Positions 28,579-38,210 of a stretch of 64,000 nucleotides of DNA are shown one piece after another. The stretch is from positions 50,344-114,343 of the forward strand of contig NZ_AQXZ01000009.1 in NCBI RefSeq assembly GCF_000380645.1. Reading direction: 5' to 3'. The position numbers and the translations under genes are program-made. Numbering within the stretch: position 1 is the first letter of the stretch; each line of letters begins with the position of its first letter. Below the pieces are notes generated by a model that searched no databases, was not told the DNA's origin, and saw only the letters and a program-made list of their open reading frames with translations. Source of the DNA: Smaragdicoccus niigatensis DSM 44881 = NBRC 103563. Lineage in GTDB: Bacteria; Actinomycetota; Actinomycetes; Mycobacteriales; Mycobacteriaceae.

Positions 28579-29226
28579 CTAGCGGCCCCGGCGCTCCAGC
28601 TCAGTCGGTCCCACGCGCTGCTGCAGCCACGATGTGAGCGGCTGCATCGCGTGGAAGCCATCGACGATGTGCTTCTTCGCCTTCGGGGTCGCCAGCCACG
28701 CCGGAGCGCCGAACGTCTTACGGGCGGTCAGCGTCTTGAATCGAAGCCGATCCGCGCGCGGGTGATCCTTCGGGTATCCGGCGGGCACGCGGGTCAACTG
28801 CTCGCCGCCGACTTCGAAACCCGCCTGCTCGAGGTCGGCGATGATGCCTTCGAGTTCCGTGCCCGAGATCTCGGCAGCCACCGCCTCGCGCAGGCGTCCG
28901 ACCTGGTCACTGGCCGTTTCCCAGTAACCGGCGGCGACCATCAGACCGGCGGCGTCGATATGGACGTAGACCGATGACTCGCCGAACCACGCGCCCTGAT
29001 TGGTCTTGTACGGCGACTTGTCCTTGGCGAACCGGACGTCACGGTAGGGCCGGAAGATCTTGGCCTCGCCGAACTCCGGGCCGAGTTCGGCGACCAGAGC
29101 CTCGAACGGCTTCTTTATCGCCCCTTCGTAGGTGTCCTTGTGGGCCGTCCAGAACGCCTTGGAATTGTCGGCCTCGAGGTCCTCGTAGAAGTCGAGCGCA
29201 GCAGCGGGGAATCCGGTGAACGTCAC
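28579..29226 (-). CDS. DUF2461 family protein
   Basis: The 215-residue product has the DUF2461 pattern: FYEDLEADNSKAFWTAHKDTYE near the N-terminus, FRPYRDVRFAKDKSPYKTNQGAWF in the middle, and LEQAGFEVGGEQLTRVPAGYPKDHPRADRLRFK later. The biochemical role is unknown. The GTG start at 29226 is preceded by a small hairpin (GGCGGA/TCCGCC at 29239-29256). The end is nine bases from the start of the 112-residue gene, so these three genes may be one transcript. Confidence 0.85.
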   Translation of the reverse strand: MTFTGFPAAALDFYEDLEADNSKAFWTAHKDTYEGAIKKPFEALVAELGPEFGEAKIFRPYRDVRFAKDKSPYKTNQGAWFGESSVYVHIDAAGLMVAAGYWETASDQVGRLREAVAAEISGTELEGIIADLEQAGFEVGGEQLTRVPAGYPKDHPRADRLRFKTLTARKTFGAPAWLATPKAKKHIVDGFHAMQPLTSWLQQRVGPTELERRGR

Positions 29227-29266
29227 GAGAACACCATAGGCGGACGGAAATCCGCCCGGGCCCCGA

Positions 29267-29308
29267 GATTGCAGGAAACCAATCGCGACCCGAACGGTTC
29301 CTGCAATC
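29267..29308 (-). terminator. Terminator after prs
   Basis: GATTGCAGGAAACC (29267-29280) pairs with GGTTCCTGCAATC (29296-29308) with one bulged A, closing a 15-base loop. It lies just beyond the prs stop at 29321 on the minus strand. There is no long T-run, but the stem is strong. Confidence 0.55.
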
Positions 29309-29320
29309 GCGGGCTGTCGG

Positions 29321-30301
29321 CTAGGCGCTGCCGTCGAACAGACTGGTCACCGAGCCGTTCTCGAAGACCTCACGGATCGTGCGGGCGAGCAGCGGGGCGA
29401 TCGACAGCACGGTCAGCGTCGGGAACCGCTTCTCCTCCGGGATCGGCAGCGTGTTGGTGACGATGACCTCGCGCGCGCCGCAGTCGGCGAGACGCTCGCT
29501 CGCGGGTGCGCTCAGCACACCGTGTGTCGCGGCGATGACGACGTCCTTCGCGCCATCCTGCAGCAGCAGCTTGACCGCGCCGGCGATGGTGCCACCGGTG
29601 TCGATCATGTCGTCGATCAGGATGCAGGTCTTGCCCTTGACGTCACCGACGACGCGGTTGGCGACAACCTGGTTCGGGACGAGCGGGTCACGGGTCTTGT
29701 GCACGAAGGCCAGCGGTGCACCGCCGAGGAGGTCGGCCCACTTCTCCGCGACGCGCACGCGACCTGCGTCGGGGGAGACGACGGCGATGTCCCCGAGGAC
29801 GTAGTGCTCCTGGAGGTAGTCGCACAGCTGGTGGTTCGCGCGCATGTGGTCGACCGGACCGTCGAAGAAGCCCTGGATCTGATCGGTGTGCAGGTCGACC
29901 GTGATGATGCGGTCTGCGCCGGCAGTCTTGAGCAGGTCAGCGACGAGGCGAGCCGAGATCGGCTCGCGGCCGCGGTGCTTCTTGTCCTGACGGGCGTACG
30001 GGTAGAAGGGCAGCACCGCCGTGATCCGCTCGGCCGAGCCGCGCTTGAGCGCGTCGATCATGATCAGTTGCTCCATGAGCCACTGGTTCAGCGGGAACGG
30101 GTGGCTCTGCACGACGAAGGCGTCGCAACCGCGGACCGACTCCTCGAAGCGCACGAAGATCTCGCCGTTGGCGAACTCGCGCGCGGTCTGCGGAGTGACC
30201 GGAGTGTCGAGTTCCTTGGCCAGCTGCTCGGCAAGCTCAGGGTGGGCACGCCCGGAGAAGAGCATCAGGTTCCGGTCGTTGTCGGTCTTCAACCTCGTCA
30301 C
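29321..30301 (-). CDS. prs: Ribose-phosphate pyrophosphokinase
   Basis: The 326-residue enzyme makes PRPP from ribose 5-phosphate and ATP for purine, pyrimidine, histidine and cell-wall arabinan precursor synthesis. It has FANGEIFVRF, the RQDKKHRGREPISARLVADLL region, HTDQIQGFF, SPDAGRVRVAEKW and the PRPP loop ILIDDMIDTGGT. The start is GTG at 30301. It lies 30 bases after glmU on the same strand, as in M. tuberculosis (Rv1018c-Rv1017c). Confidence 0.96.
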   Translation of the reverse strand: MTRLKTDNDRNLMLFSGRAHPELAEQLAKELDTPVTPQTAREFANGEIFVRFEESVRGCDAFVVQSHPFPLNQWLMEQLIMIDALKRGSAERITAVLPFYPYARQDKKHRGREPISARLVADLLKTAGADRIITVDLHTDQIQGFFDGPVDHMRANHQLCDYLQEHYVLGDIAVVSPDAGRVRVAEKWADLLGGAPLAFVHKTRDPLVPNQVVANRVVGDVKGKTCILIDDMIDTGGTIAGAVKLLLQDGAKDVVIAATHGVLSAPASERLADCGAREVIVTNTLPIPEEKRFPTLTVLSIAPLLARTIREVFENGSVTSLFDGSA

Positions 30302-30331
30302 CGAGCTTGCCTTTCTTGAAACATCGTCGAT

Positions 30332-31852
30332 CTATTCGTCTGCCGGAGCAGATTCAGCGGCCCGCTTTTCCTGCGCAGCTTGTGCGGCCTTGGCTGCCGC
30401 ACTGTCCGGGCGGTAGCGCATGACCCAGTTCTCAATATTGCGCTGTTGCCCTGCCATCACTGCGAGCGCCCCCGGTGGAACGTTGCGGCGGATCACCGTA
30501 CCAGCCCCCGAGAAGGCGCCGTCGCCGACGTCGACCGGCGCCACGAACATCGTGTCGCTGCCGGTGCGGACGTGCGATCCGACGGTGGTGTGGTGCTTGG
30601 TGATGCCGTCGTAGTTGACGAAAACGCTGGAGGCGCCGATGTTCGAGTGCTCGCCGATGGTGGCGTCACCAACGTACGTCAGGTGTGGGACCTTCGAGTT
30701 GTCGCCGATCGTCGCGTTCTTGGTCTCGACGAACGTGCCGATCTTGCCCTTGACGCCGAGCTTCGTCCCGGGCCGGAGGTAGGCGAACGGGCCGATGGTG
30801 GACCCCGCGCCGAGTTCGGCGTCCGTGCCGTGCGTGCGGATGACGACGGCTGCGGTGCCGACGGTGACGTTCGTGAGCGTCGTGTCGGGACCGATCTCGC
30901 ACGCTTCGCCGATCGCGGTCGTGCCGCGCAGCTGGACGTTCGGGTAGATGAGCGTGTCCGGGCCGATCGTCACGCCCGCTTCGATCCAGGTCGTGGCGGG
31001 GTCTTCGATCGTGACGCCCGCGCGCATGTGGCTCGCGACGATCGCGTCGTTGTAGGCGCGCGAGACGGCCGAAAGCTGGGCGCGGTCGTTGACGCCGGCC
31101 ACACACATATCGCCGGTGACGTTGGCGTCGGCCCAGGCACCCGCCGTCTTCGCGGCGGTGATGAGGGTATTGATCTCGACCGCGTGCACGTGACGCGCCT
31201 CGGAGCGGGCGATCGCGACGACGTCGGTGAGGTAGAGCTCGCCCTGCGCGTTGTCGGTATTCAGGTTCGCGGTGGCCGAACGCAGGTGGGCCGCGTCGAA
31301 CGCGTAGACGCCGGAGTTGACCTCGTTGATCTCGTGCTGGCCGGTCTGCAGATCCTTCTGCTCGACGATCGCGTCGACATCGCCGGACGCGTCCCGGGTG
31401 ATGCGGCCGTAGCCGAACGGGTTCTCCGGCCGGAACGTCAGGATCGTGACGGCGGTTTCGTTCGTGGCGAGGTGCGCGTTGTGGAGTTCGCGCAGGACGT
31501 CGCTGTTGAGGAGCGGGACATCCGCGGCGGTGAGGAGCACGTCGCCGTCGAATCCGTCGGGAAGGCCAGACAGTCCGCATGCGGCCGCGTGGCCGGTGCC
31601 GAGCTGCTCGTCCTGGACGGCGATGACCAGGTCCTGTCCCAGCTGCTCGCCGATCTGCTCGACCACCGGGATGACTTCTTCGCGCTGATGTCCGACGACG
31701 ACCACGACATGACCCGGCGCGAGGTCGCACGCAGCGCGGATGGTGTGCTCGAGCATTGTGCGGCCACCGACGCGGTGCAGGACCTTCGCCGTCTTGGACC
31801 GCATTCGGGTTCCCGCTCCGGCGGCGAGAATGACTACTGCGGTCTCGGACAT
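30332..31852 (-). CDS. glmU: Bifunctional GlcN-1-P acetyltransferase/UDP-GlcNAc pyrophosphorylase
   Basis: The 506-residue enzyme makes UDP-GlcNAc for peptidoglycan and linkage-unit synthesis. The N-terminal uridyltransferase has LAAGAGTRMRS and GTGHAA. The C-terminal left-handed beta-helix of hexapeptide repeats contains the acetyltransferase site (RPGTKLGVKGKIGTFVETKNA, HLTYVGDA, NYDG). A Lys/Ala/Glu-rich tail of about 40 residues ends the protein. The ATG at 31852 has GAGGA upstream. tRNA-Gln lies 50 bases upstream on the same strand. Confidence 0.96.
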   Translation of the reverse strand: MSETAVVILAAGAGTRMRSKTAKVLHRVGGRTMLEHTIRAACDLAPGHVVVVVGHQREEVIPVVEQIGEQLGQDLVIAVQDEQLGTGHAAACGLSGLPDGFDGDVLLTAADVPLLNSDVLRELHNAHLATNETAVTILTFRPENPFGYGRITRDASGDVDAIVEQKDLQTGQHEINEVNSGVYAFDAAHLRSATANLNTDNAQGELYLTDVVAIARSEARHVHAVEINTLITAAKTAGAWADANVTGDMCVAGVNDRAQLSAVSRAYNDAIVASHMRAGVTIEDPATTWIEAGVTIGPDTLIYPNVQLRGTTAIGEACEIGPDTTLTNVTVGTAAVVIRTHGTDAELGAGSTIGPFAYLRPGTKLGVKGKIGTFVETKNATIGDNSKVPHLTYVGDATIGEHSNIGASSVFVNYDGITKHHTTVGSHVRTGSDTMFVAPVDVGDGAFSGAGTVIRRNVPPGALAVMAGQQRNIENWVMRYRPDSAAAKAAQAAQEKRAAESAPADE

Positions 31853-31902
31853 GAACGGGTCCTCTCGGCCGGGGCTGACTCCGCTGACGAACTTACAAGC
31901 AG

Positions 31903-31974
31903 CTCCGCCGCCAGGACTCGAACCTGAACTATCTGAACCAAAATCAGAGGTGCTGCCAATTACACCACGGCGGA
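31903..31974 (-). tRNA. tRNA-Gln (anticodon TTG)
   Basis: The 72-base minus-strand gene folds as a cloverleaf: acceptor stem TCCGCCG/CGGCGGA, D-arm with TTGGCAG, anticodon stem TCTGA/TCAGA with loop TTTTGGT (anticodon TTG), T-arm GGTTCGAGTCC and discriminator G. CCA is not encoded. A tRNA-Gln upstream of glmU is usual in mycobacteria. Confidence 0.95.
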
Positions 31975-32025
31975 TTGAGGCGAATAGATCCTCGCATGCG
32001 CGGGGTATAGGTGTGCAACCGGCTT

Positions 32026-32040
32026 CCGGCCAGTGGCCGG
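32026..32040. promoter_or_regulatory. Palindrome upstream of tetR
   Basis: CCGGCCA-g-TGGCCGG is a perfect inverted repeat between tRNA-Gln and the tetR gene, 57 bases before the tetR start. It may be the operator of that regulator. Confidence 0.3.
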
Positions 32041-32096
32041 TGATTGTCCGGATACCCTGATCGACAGGCGACCCAGTCGTGATGAAGGGGTGAGAA

Positions 32097-32738
32097 GTGG
32101 CGTCCAGCGAAGAGGTCTCGGCACCGCGCGGTCCGCGGACGCGCATGACCGGCACGCAGCGCCGGAAGCAGCTCATCGACGTCGGTCGGTCGCTGTTCGC
32201 CGAACGTGGCTATGACGGCACCTCGATCGAGGAGATCGCGCAACGCGCGCAGGTCTCGAAGCCGGTCGTCTACGAGCACTTCGGCGGCAAAGAGGGCATC
32301 TACGCCGTCATCGTGGACCGCGAGATGAGCCGACTACTCGGCATGATCACCGCGTCGCTGACCGAGAACAAGTCGCGCGTGCGAATCGAGAGTGTGACGC
32401 TCGCGCTGTTGACCTACATCGAGGAACACACGGACGGCTTCCGGATTCTCGTTCGCGACCAGCGCATCGCCGCGGACGAGGGGACCTACTCGAGTCTGCT
32501 CAACGACGCGATCGGCCAGGTGTCGAACCTCCTGGCCGGCGACTTCGAGCGCCGGCATCTCAAAGCCGAACTCGCGCCGCTGTATTCGCAGGCGCTGGTG
32601 GGCATGGTGTCGACCACCGCGACGTGGTGGCTCGACGATCGATCCGTGCCGAAAGAGGTTCTGGCCGCACATCTGGTGAACCTGTGCTGGAACGGTCTCA
32701 TGCATTTGGAAGCGGATCCGACGCTCGGAACAGAGTAG
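32097..32738 (+). CDS. TetR family transcriptional regulator (Rv1019 position)
   Basis: The 213-residue regulator has QRRKQLIDVGRSLFAERGYDGTSIEEIAQRAQVSKPVVYEHFGGKEGIYAVIV as its DNA-binding domain (residues about 21-73) and a helical ligand domain. It occupies the conserved site between glmU and mfd where M. tuberculosis has Rv1019. The GTG at 32097 follows AAGGGG; ATG at 32145 is an alternative. Ligand and targets unknown; the palindrome at 32026-32040 may be its operator. Confidence 0.88.
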   Translation: MASSEEVSAPRGPRTRMTGTQRRKQLIDVGRSLFAERGYDGTSIEEIAQRAQVSKPVVYEHFGGKEGIYAVIVDREMSRLLGMITASLTENKSRVRIESVTLALLTYIEEHTDGFRILVRDQRIAADEGTYSSLLNDAIGQVSNLLAGDFERRHLKAELAPLYSQALVGMVSTTATWWLDDRSVPKEVLAAHLVNLCWNGLMHLEADPTLGTE

Positions 32739-32834
32739 CGGTCGGTTTTCGGCGAACGATCCGTTGCGCTGTTCGGAAAAATTGCTATCTGGCAGGGTCT
32801 CTACCCCGAAAAGTGGTGCTAACGTGTCCTTCGT

Positions 32835-32846
32835 AACCGTACCGTT
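32835..32846. promoter_or_regulatory. Near-palindrome upstream of the ScbR-like gene
   Basis: AACCGTACCGTT reads as AAC-CGTACC-GTT, a palindrome apart from two positions, 48 bases before the start at 32894. Its position and form recall the autoregulatory elements of gamma-butyrolactone receptors. Weak evidence. Confidence 0.25.
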
Positions 32847-32893
32847 CAGTTTCCAATGATCTTGTCCGGTCTCGACCAAACGGAGTGTTGCAG

Positions 32894-33541
32894 GTGGCTC
32901 GTCAAGCTCGCGCAGAACTGACTCGCGACGCAGTTCTCCTCGGTGCCGCCGAGGTGTTCCTCCGTCTGGGCTACGCGAACGCCAGCCTCAACGAGATCAT
33001 CAACCAGTCCCATGTGACCAAGGGTGCGCTGTACTTCCACTTCGGTTCGAAGGAGGAATTGGCGCGCGCGGTCATCGACCAGGGTGCGCAGCGTCTCGCG
33101 GACGCCGTGCTTCCGGTGGTCAACAGCCGGGTGCCCGCGCTCGAGGCCGTCATCTCGATCTCGTACGACATCGCCGAATTGACGCTCAGCGAGCCGATCG
33201 TCGGTGCGATGACGAAGCTGACCTACCAGATCGGCGACTGGCGCGGTGCTGCCGACCGCTCGCCGGGCCAACTCGCCGGAGACCTCTACCGCGACCTCGC
33301 CGCTCGTGCCGTCGCCGAAGGTGACCTGCGCTCCGACGCGAATCCGAACGACGTCGGGATGGTGTGGCAGCAGGCGGTCACCGGCGCGTACGTCGTCGCC
33401 GCCAGCGTCGATGATCTCGCGAGCATGGCGAGCAGGCTCGAGCGCACCTGGTACTACCACCTGCCCGCGGTCGTCGCGGAGGACAAGCTGCCGTACTTCC
33501 GGGAGTTCGCTGCCCGGCGTTTGCGCCGCTACGTACCTTAG
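32894..33541 (+). CDS. TetR regulator of the ScbR/ArpA (gamma-butyrolactone receptor) type
   Basis: The 215-residue protein begins [59 protein letters not shown] (residues about 2-60). This closely follows the helix-turn-helix of ScbR/ArpA-type receptors, including the GALYFHF-x-SKEELA motif. In Streptomyces such proteins sense gamma-butyrolactones and control secondary metabolism. The ligand domain has conserved-looking tryptophans ([15 protein letters not shown]). No butyrolactone synthase gene is in the window. The GTG at 32894 is preferred; GTG at 32885 would add three residues. It lies just before mfd. Confidence 0.8.
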   Translation: MARQARAELTRDAVLLGAAEVFLRLGYANASLNEIINQSHVTKGALYFHFGSKEELARAVIDQGAQRLADAVLPVVNSRVPALEAVISISYDIAELTLSEPIVGAMTKLTYQIGDWRGAADRSPGQLAGDLYRDLAARAVAEGDLRSDANPNDVGMVWQQAVTGAYVVAASVDDLASMASRLERTWYYHLPAVVAEDKLPYFREFAARRLRRYVP

Positions 33542-33576
33542 GTAAATCTGGTAGTGCCGCGGCCGGAATCGACCGA

Positions 33577-36500
33577 GTGCCGCGGTTTACAACCTTTGGA
33601 GCTCCCGCTTTGTTGCCTCTTGCAGGACTAGCTGAATTTGCCTGTGCGGACCCGGCATTCGATGCAATCAACGATCTCGCAGCGCAGCGATCGGCAACGC
33701 TCGTCGCGCCGGCGAGCGCGCGTCCGTTCGTCGCGGCGGCGCTGAGTGCAAGTGCTCCCTTGCTCGTCGTCACGGCCACCGGCCGCGAAGCCGAGGATCT
33801 CACCGACGAGTTGACGCAGATGCTCGGCGATCGCGTCGCGCTTTTCCCGTCGTGGGAGACGCTGCCGCACGAGCGGCTGTCGCCGAGCGCGGACACTGTC
33901 GGAAAGCGCATTTCCGTGCTGCATCGACTGGCCAAGTCCGACGAACTCCGCATCGTCGTCGCGACGGTGCGCTCGCTCATGCAGCCCATGAACGCCGGAC
34001 TCGGGGAGATCGAACCGATCACGCTGACTGTCGGCAGCGAACACGACTTCACTGAACTGATCGGCAAGCTCGTCGAGTTCGCCTACAGCCGAGTCGATCT
34101 CGTCGGAAAGCGCGGCGAGTTCGCGGTGCGTGGAGGCATCCTCGACATCTTCCCGCCGACGGCCGAGCACCCGGTGCGTGTCGAGTTCTGGGGCGACGAA
34201 GTCACCGAACTGCGTGCCTTCGCGGTGACCGACCAGCGGTCGGTATCGGACCTCGAGGTCGACACCGTGGTCGCTTTCCCATGCCGTGAAGTGCTGCTGA
34301 CCGAAGCGGTTCGCGAGCGGGCCGCCGACCTGGCGCAGACGCCTGCGGTGCAGCGGTCTGGACTTGTCGAGATGTTCACCAAACTCGGCGCCGGAGTTCC
34401 GGTCGAGGGCATGGAATCGCTTCTGCCGGTACTGGTTCCGGACAAGCTCCAGCTCCTGACCGAGGTGGTCCCGCACGGAACGCGCGTCTTGCTCATGGAC
34501 CCCGAGCGAATCCGTACCCGTGCAGCCGACCTCGTGCGCACCGGCCAGGAGTTCCTCGAGGCGTCGTGGACCGCGGCGTCGATCGGAGCCGATGCGCCCA
34601 TCGACGCGGCCGCACTCGACCTGGCGAGCTCGGCTTACCGCACCCTCGATGAGATCGAAGACAGCGCGGCGGACTGCAACCTCGCGTGGTGGGTCCTGAC
34701 ACCGCTCGCATCCGGCGATTCCACCGAAACTGTTCTGGACCTTCGCTCCGCACCGTCGCCGCGAGGCTCGGACGAGCAGCTCGTCGCGATGTACGCGATG
34801 CTGCGCGTGCATCTGAGTTCGGGCGGTCGCGCCGTCGTGGTCGTGACTGGTCATGGAACGGCGCAACGTGTCGTGGAGCGGCTTTCCGAGGCGGATGTCC
34901 CGGCGACCCTTCTCGATGGCGGTGCGGCGCCCGGCACCAACTCCGTCGGTGTCCTGTGCGCGACGTTGCGCGATGGCATCGTTCTCGACCGTTCGCAGCT
35001 GGTGGTCATCACCGAATCGGACCTGACCGGATCGCGGACCAATACGCCGTCCGGTGGCCGCCGGCTGGCCGCGCGCCGGCGTAATCAGGTGGACCCGCTT
35101 GCGCTCGTCGCGGGGGACATGGTCGTCCACGATCAGCACGGCATCGGAAAGTTCGTCGAGATGGTCGAGCGCACGATCGGCGGCGCACGACGCGAGTATC
35201 TCGTCATCGAGTACGCGTCGAGCAAGCGCGGACAACCGGGCGACCGGCTGTTCGTGCCGATGGAGTCGCTGGACCAGCTGTCGCGGTACGTCGGCGGCGA
35301 GATGCCGGCGCTCAGCAAGCTAGGCGGTTCGGACTGGGCGAACACCAAGCGGCAAGCACGCAAGGCGGTGCGCGAGATCGCCGGAAAACTCGTGCAGTTG
35401 TATGCCGCCCGACAGGCCTCGCCCGGATTCGCCTACCCGCCGGATACGCCGTGGCAGCGCGAGATGGAGGACGCGTTCGCGTTCACCGAGACGCATGACC
35501 AGTTGACCGCGATCGACGAAGTCAAGGCGGACATGGAGAAGCCGGTCCCGATGGACCGCGTCGTGGTCGGTGACGTGGGCTACGGCAAGACCGAGATCGC
35601 CGTCCGCGCCGCGTTCAAAGCCGTCCAGGGTGGCAAACAGGTCGCGGTGCTCGTGCCGACGACTCTGCTCGCCGGGCAGCACCAGCAGACCTTCACCGAC
35701 CGGATGGCGGGTTTCCCGGTCACGATCAAGGGTCTGTCGCGATTCACCGACCCGGCCGAATCTCGCAAGACCCTCGCGGGTCTGGCGGATGGCTCGGTCG
35801 ACGTCGTGGTCGGCACCCACCGACTGCTACAGACGGGCGTCCGGTGGAAAGACCTCGGCCTCGTCATCGTCGACGAGGAACAGCGCTTCGGCGTCGAGCA
35901 CAAGGAACACATCAAGGCGCTGCGCACCCACGTGGACGTGCTGACGATGTCGGCGACGCCGATCCCGCGAACCCTGGAAATGTCGCTGGCCGGCATTCGC
36001 GAGATGTCGACGATCCTCACTCCGCCAGAGGAGCGCCACCCGATCCTCACGTACGTCGGCAAGTACAACGACAAGCAGGTCGCGGCCGCGATCCGGCGTG
36101 AGCTGCTGCGCGATGGCCAGATCTTCTACGTGCACAACCGCGTGCAGTCGATCGACAAGGCGGCCAAGCGGATTCGCGATCTCGTGCCGGAGGCTCGGGT
36201 CGTCGTCGCACATGGCCAGCTTAACGAAGAGCTGCTCGAGCAGACGGTCGAAGGCTTCTGGCACCGCGAGTACGACGTGCTGGTCTGCACGACGATCATC
36301 GAGACGGGCCTCGACATCTCGAACGCGAACACGTTGATCGTCGAGCGTGCGGACATGCTCGGTCTGTCCCAGCTGCATCAGCTTCGCGGTCGAGTCGGGC
36401 GTTCGCGCGAACGTGGCTACGCGTACTTCCTGTATCCGGACGAGAAGCCGCTCACCGAGACCGCGTACGACCGGCTGGCGACGATCTCGCAGAACTCCGA

Positions 36501-37206
36501 CCTCGGCGCCGGTATGGCCGTCGCCATGAAGGACCTCGAAATCCGCGGTGCCGGAAACGTTCTCGGTGCGGAGCAGTCGGGTCACGTGGCAGGCGTCGGG
36601 TTCGACCTGTACGTGCGTCTCGTCGGGGAAGCGGTTGAGGCGTACCGCGCGGTCGCCGACGGCCGTCCGATCGACGCGTCCGAACCGCCGAAGGATGTCC
36701 GGATCGACCTGCCGGTCGACGCGCACATTCCGCCGGGATACGTGACGAGTGACCGCCTGCGCCTCGAGGCGTATCGCAAACTTGCCGCGGCCTCGAACGA
36801 CGCCGAGATCGGTGCCGTCATCGACGAGCTTCGCGACCGCTACGGTGAGCCTCCGGTCGAGGTCGGCCGGCTGGTGTCGGTCGCTCGGTTACGGTTGTTG
36901 TGCCGTGAATATGGCGTGACCGAGGTACTTCTGGCCGGCACGCAGGTGAAGATCTCACCCTTGGACCTCCCGGACTCCAAGCAGGTGCGGCTCAAGCGGC
37001 TGTACCCGTCCGCCAACTATCGGCCGACGCAGGAAGCCATTCAGATTCCGCTGCCTCGCACGGGTTCGGGAGGCGTCGGTGCAGACCGCGTTCGTGATGT
37101 CGAATTGCTGCAGTTCATCGCCGACTTCCTGCTGAGCCTCGACTCGAAGCCGTCCATGCCGATCGCCTGGGACGGGTCGGCGGTCTACACCACGTCGTCG
37201 AAATGA
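33577..37206 (+). CDS. mfd: Transcription-repair coupling factor
   Basis: Mfd removes RNA polymerase stalled at DNA lesions and recruits UvrA. The 1209-residue product has the UvrB-homology N-terminal region ([17 protein letters not shown]), the RNA-polymerase interaction domain with [14 protein letters not shown], and the RecG-like translocase motor: GDVGYGKTE (Walker A), VDEEQRFG (DEEQ box), [13 protein letters not shown] and QLRGRVGRS. The TRCF C-terminal domain follows. The start is GTG at 33577. Its stop overlaps the mazG start (ATGA at 37203-37206). Confidence 0.96.
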   Translation: MPRFTTFGAPALLPLAGLAEFACADPAFDAINDLAAQRSATLVAPASARPFVAAALSASAPLLVVTATGREAEDLTDELTQMLGDRVALFPSWETLPHERLSPSADTVGKRISVLHRLAKSDELRIVVATVRSLMQPMNAGLGEIEPITLTVGSEHDFTELIGKLVEFAYSRVDLVGKRGEFAVRGGILDIFPPTAEHPVRVEFWGDEVTELRAFAVTDQRSVSDLEVDTVVAFPCREVLLTEAVRERAADLAQTPAVQRSGLVEMFTKLGAGVPVEGMESLLPVLVPDKLQLLTEVVPHGTRVLLMDPERIRTRAADLVRTGQEFLEASWTAASIGADAPIDAAALDLASSAYRTLDEIEDSAADCNLAWWVLTPLASGDSTETVLDLRSAPSPRGSDEQLVAMYAMLRVHLSSGGRAVVVVTGHGTAQRVVERLSEADVPATLLDGGAAPGTNSVGVLCATLRDGIVLDRSQLVVITESDLTGSRTNTPSGGRRLAARRRNQVDPLALVAGDMVVHDQHGIGKFVEMVERTIGGARREYLVIEYASSKRGQPGDRLFVPMESLDQLSRYVGGEMPALSKLGGSDWANTKRQARKAVREIAGKLVQLYAARQASPGFAYPPDTPWQREMEDAFAFTETHDQLTAIDEVKADMEKPVPMDRVVVGDVGYGKTEIAVRAAFKAVQGGKQVAVLVPTTLLAGQHQQTFTDRMAGFPVTIKGLSRFTDPAESRKTLAGLADGSVDVVVGTHRLLQTGVRWKDLGLVIVDEEQRFGVEHKEHIKALRTHVDVLTMSATPIPRTLEMSLAGIREMSTILTPPEERHPILTYVGKYNDKQVAAAIRRELLRDGQIFYVHNRVQSIDKAAKRIRDLVPEARVVVAHGQLNEELLEQTVEGFWHREYDVLVCTTIIETGLDISNANTLIVERADMLGLSQLHQLRGRVGRSRERGYAYFLYPDEKPLTETAYDRLATISQNSDLGAGMAVAMKDLEIRGAGNVLGAEQSGHVAGVGFDLYVRLVGEAVEAYRAVADGRPIDASEPPKDVRIDLPVDAHIPPGYVTSDRLRLEAYRKLAAASNDAEIGAVIDELRDRYGEPPVEVGRLVSVARLRLLCREYGVTEVLLAGTQVKISPLDLPDSKQVRLKRLYPSANYRPTQEAIQIPLPRTGSGGVGADRVRDVELLQFIADFLLSLDSKPSMPIAWDGSAVYTTSSK

Positions 37207-38045
37207 CCGTCGTCCTGCTCGACGCGCTGCGCCCCGGGGTGGTGCCGATCGCGGCTCTCGCTGAGTTGAGCGGGCCGGTGCGATGCACCGCCGAGGTCCC
37301 GGCCGAAACCCGGTTGCAGCTGCGCGAGGACGCCTCGGCCGACGTTTTGGTGAGCACGAATGCCGGTGACCCTGAGGTCGTCCGGCGGGTCGCCGCGGGG
37401 GAGAGGGTCATCTCTGCGGAACCGATCCTCGGTGACGCGCTCGTCTCGGTTGCCGACGTGATGAATCGCCTGTGGGGCTTCGGTGCGTGGGAGACACGGC
37501 AGACGCACTCATCGCTCACCGGCTACCTCCTGGAGGAGGCGTACGAACTCCTCGATGCGATCGAGCATTCCGATTCCGAGCACATTCGCGAAGAACTCGG
37601 CGACCTGTTGCTGCAGGTCCTGTTTCACTCCCGGATCGCCGAGGCGCAAGGCCGATTCGCGGTCGACGACGTCGCCAACGCCCTCGAGACGAAGCTGCGG
37701 CACCGCAGCCCACACCTCGACCGGGGCGCGCTCGACAGCATCGCCGAACAAGAGGACGCGTGGAACCGACGCAAGGCATCGGAGAAGGCTCGGGAATCGT
37801 GCCTCGACGGAATCGCGCTTCAGCTTCCGTCGCTCGCACTGGCGCAGAAAGTTGTGGCGCGCTGCGTCGAGGCCGGCGTCCCGGCCGACTGCATTCCGGC
37901 GGCTCTCCAGACTCAGATTTCGGAATTGGAACTTCGGGCGAAGGTCGTCCGGTTCATGGCGGCCGTCCGCGACGTCGAGGCGAAAAGTGGCAGCGCGCCT
38001 ACCACGGAAGCCTGGCGAACCGGACTGCGGAATTTCGCGCTCTAG
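37203..38045 (+). CDS. mazG: Nucleoside triphosphate pyrophosphohydrolase MazG
   Basis: MazG hydrolyses (d)NTPs to monophosphates and in mycobacteria clears oxidised nucleotides. The 280-residue product has an N-terminal region without catalytic motifs (about 90 residues), then the MazG fold: [28 protein letters not shown] with the EExxE metal motif, and [20 protein letters not shown] helical C-terminus follows. It is somewhat shorter than the 325-residue M. tuberculosis protein. It is translationally coupled to mfd, as in Rv1020-Rv1021. Confidence 0.93.
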   Translation: MTVVLLDALRPGVVPIAALAELSGPVRCTAEVPAETRLQLREDASADVLVSTNAGDPEVVRRVAAGERVISAEPILGDALVSVADVMNRLWGFGAWETRQTHSSLTGYLLEEAYELLDAIEHSDSEHIREELGDLLLQVLFHSRIAEAQGRFAVDDVANALETKLRHRSPHLDRGALDSIAEQEDAWNRRKASEKARESCLDGIALQLPSLALAQKVVARCVEAGVPADCIPAALQTQISELELRAKVVRFMAAVRDVEAKSGSAPTTEAWRTGLRNFAL

Positions 38046-38097
38046 CAGCGGAAACGTCGAATTTCCTGAGCTGTCGCTGAGTCATTTATTCGGGGTA

Positions 38098-38115
38098 TTG
38101 AAGTTGCACCTTCAA
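38098..38115 (+). terminator. Small hairpin after mazG
   Basis: TTGAAG and CTTCAA (38098-38103, 38110-38115) form a 6-bp stem in the 165-base gap between mazG and the M23-transglycosylase gene. It is weak as a terminator and may be a regulatory inverted repeat. No other structure is clear in this gap. Confidence 0.25.
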
Positions 38116-38210
38116 CAGGGTTACGCTCAGTGCAACCAGAAGCAGACCAACTGGTATGTAGTTGATCAACGGCGATCTTCGCGCGTTTCGTTTGAGTGGG
38201 GGCTGACGAA

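Noticed and set aside
33628..35235. Long open frame antisense to mfd
   Set aside because: A 535-codon shadow of mfd with no recognisable motif and biased composition.
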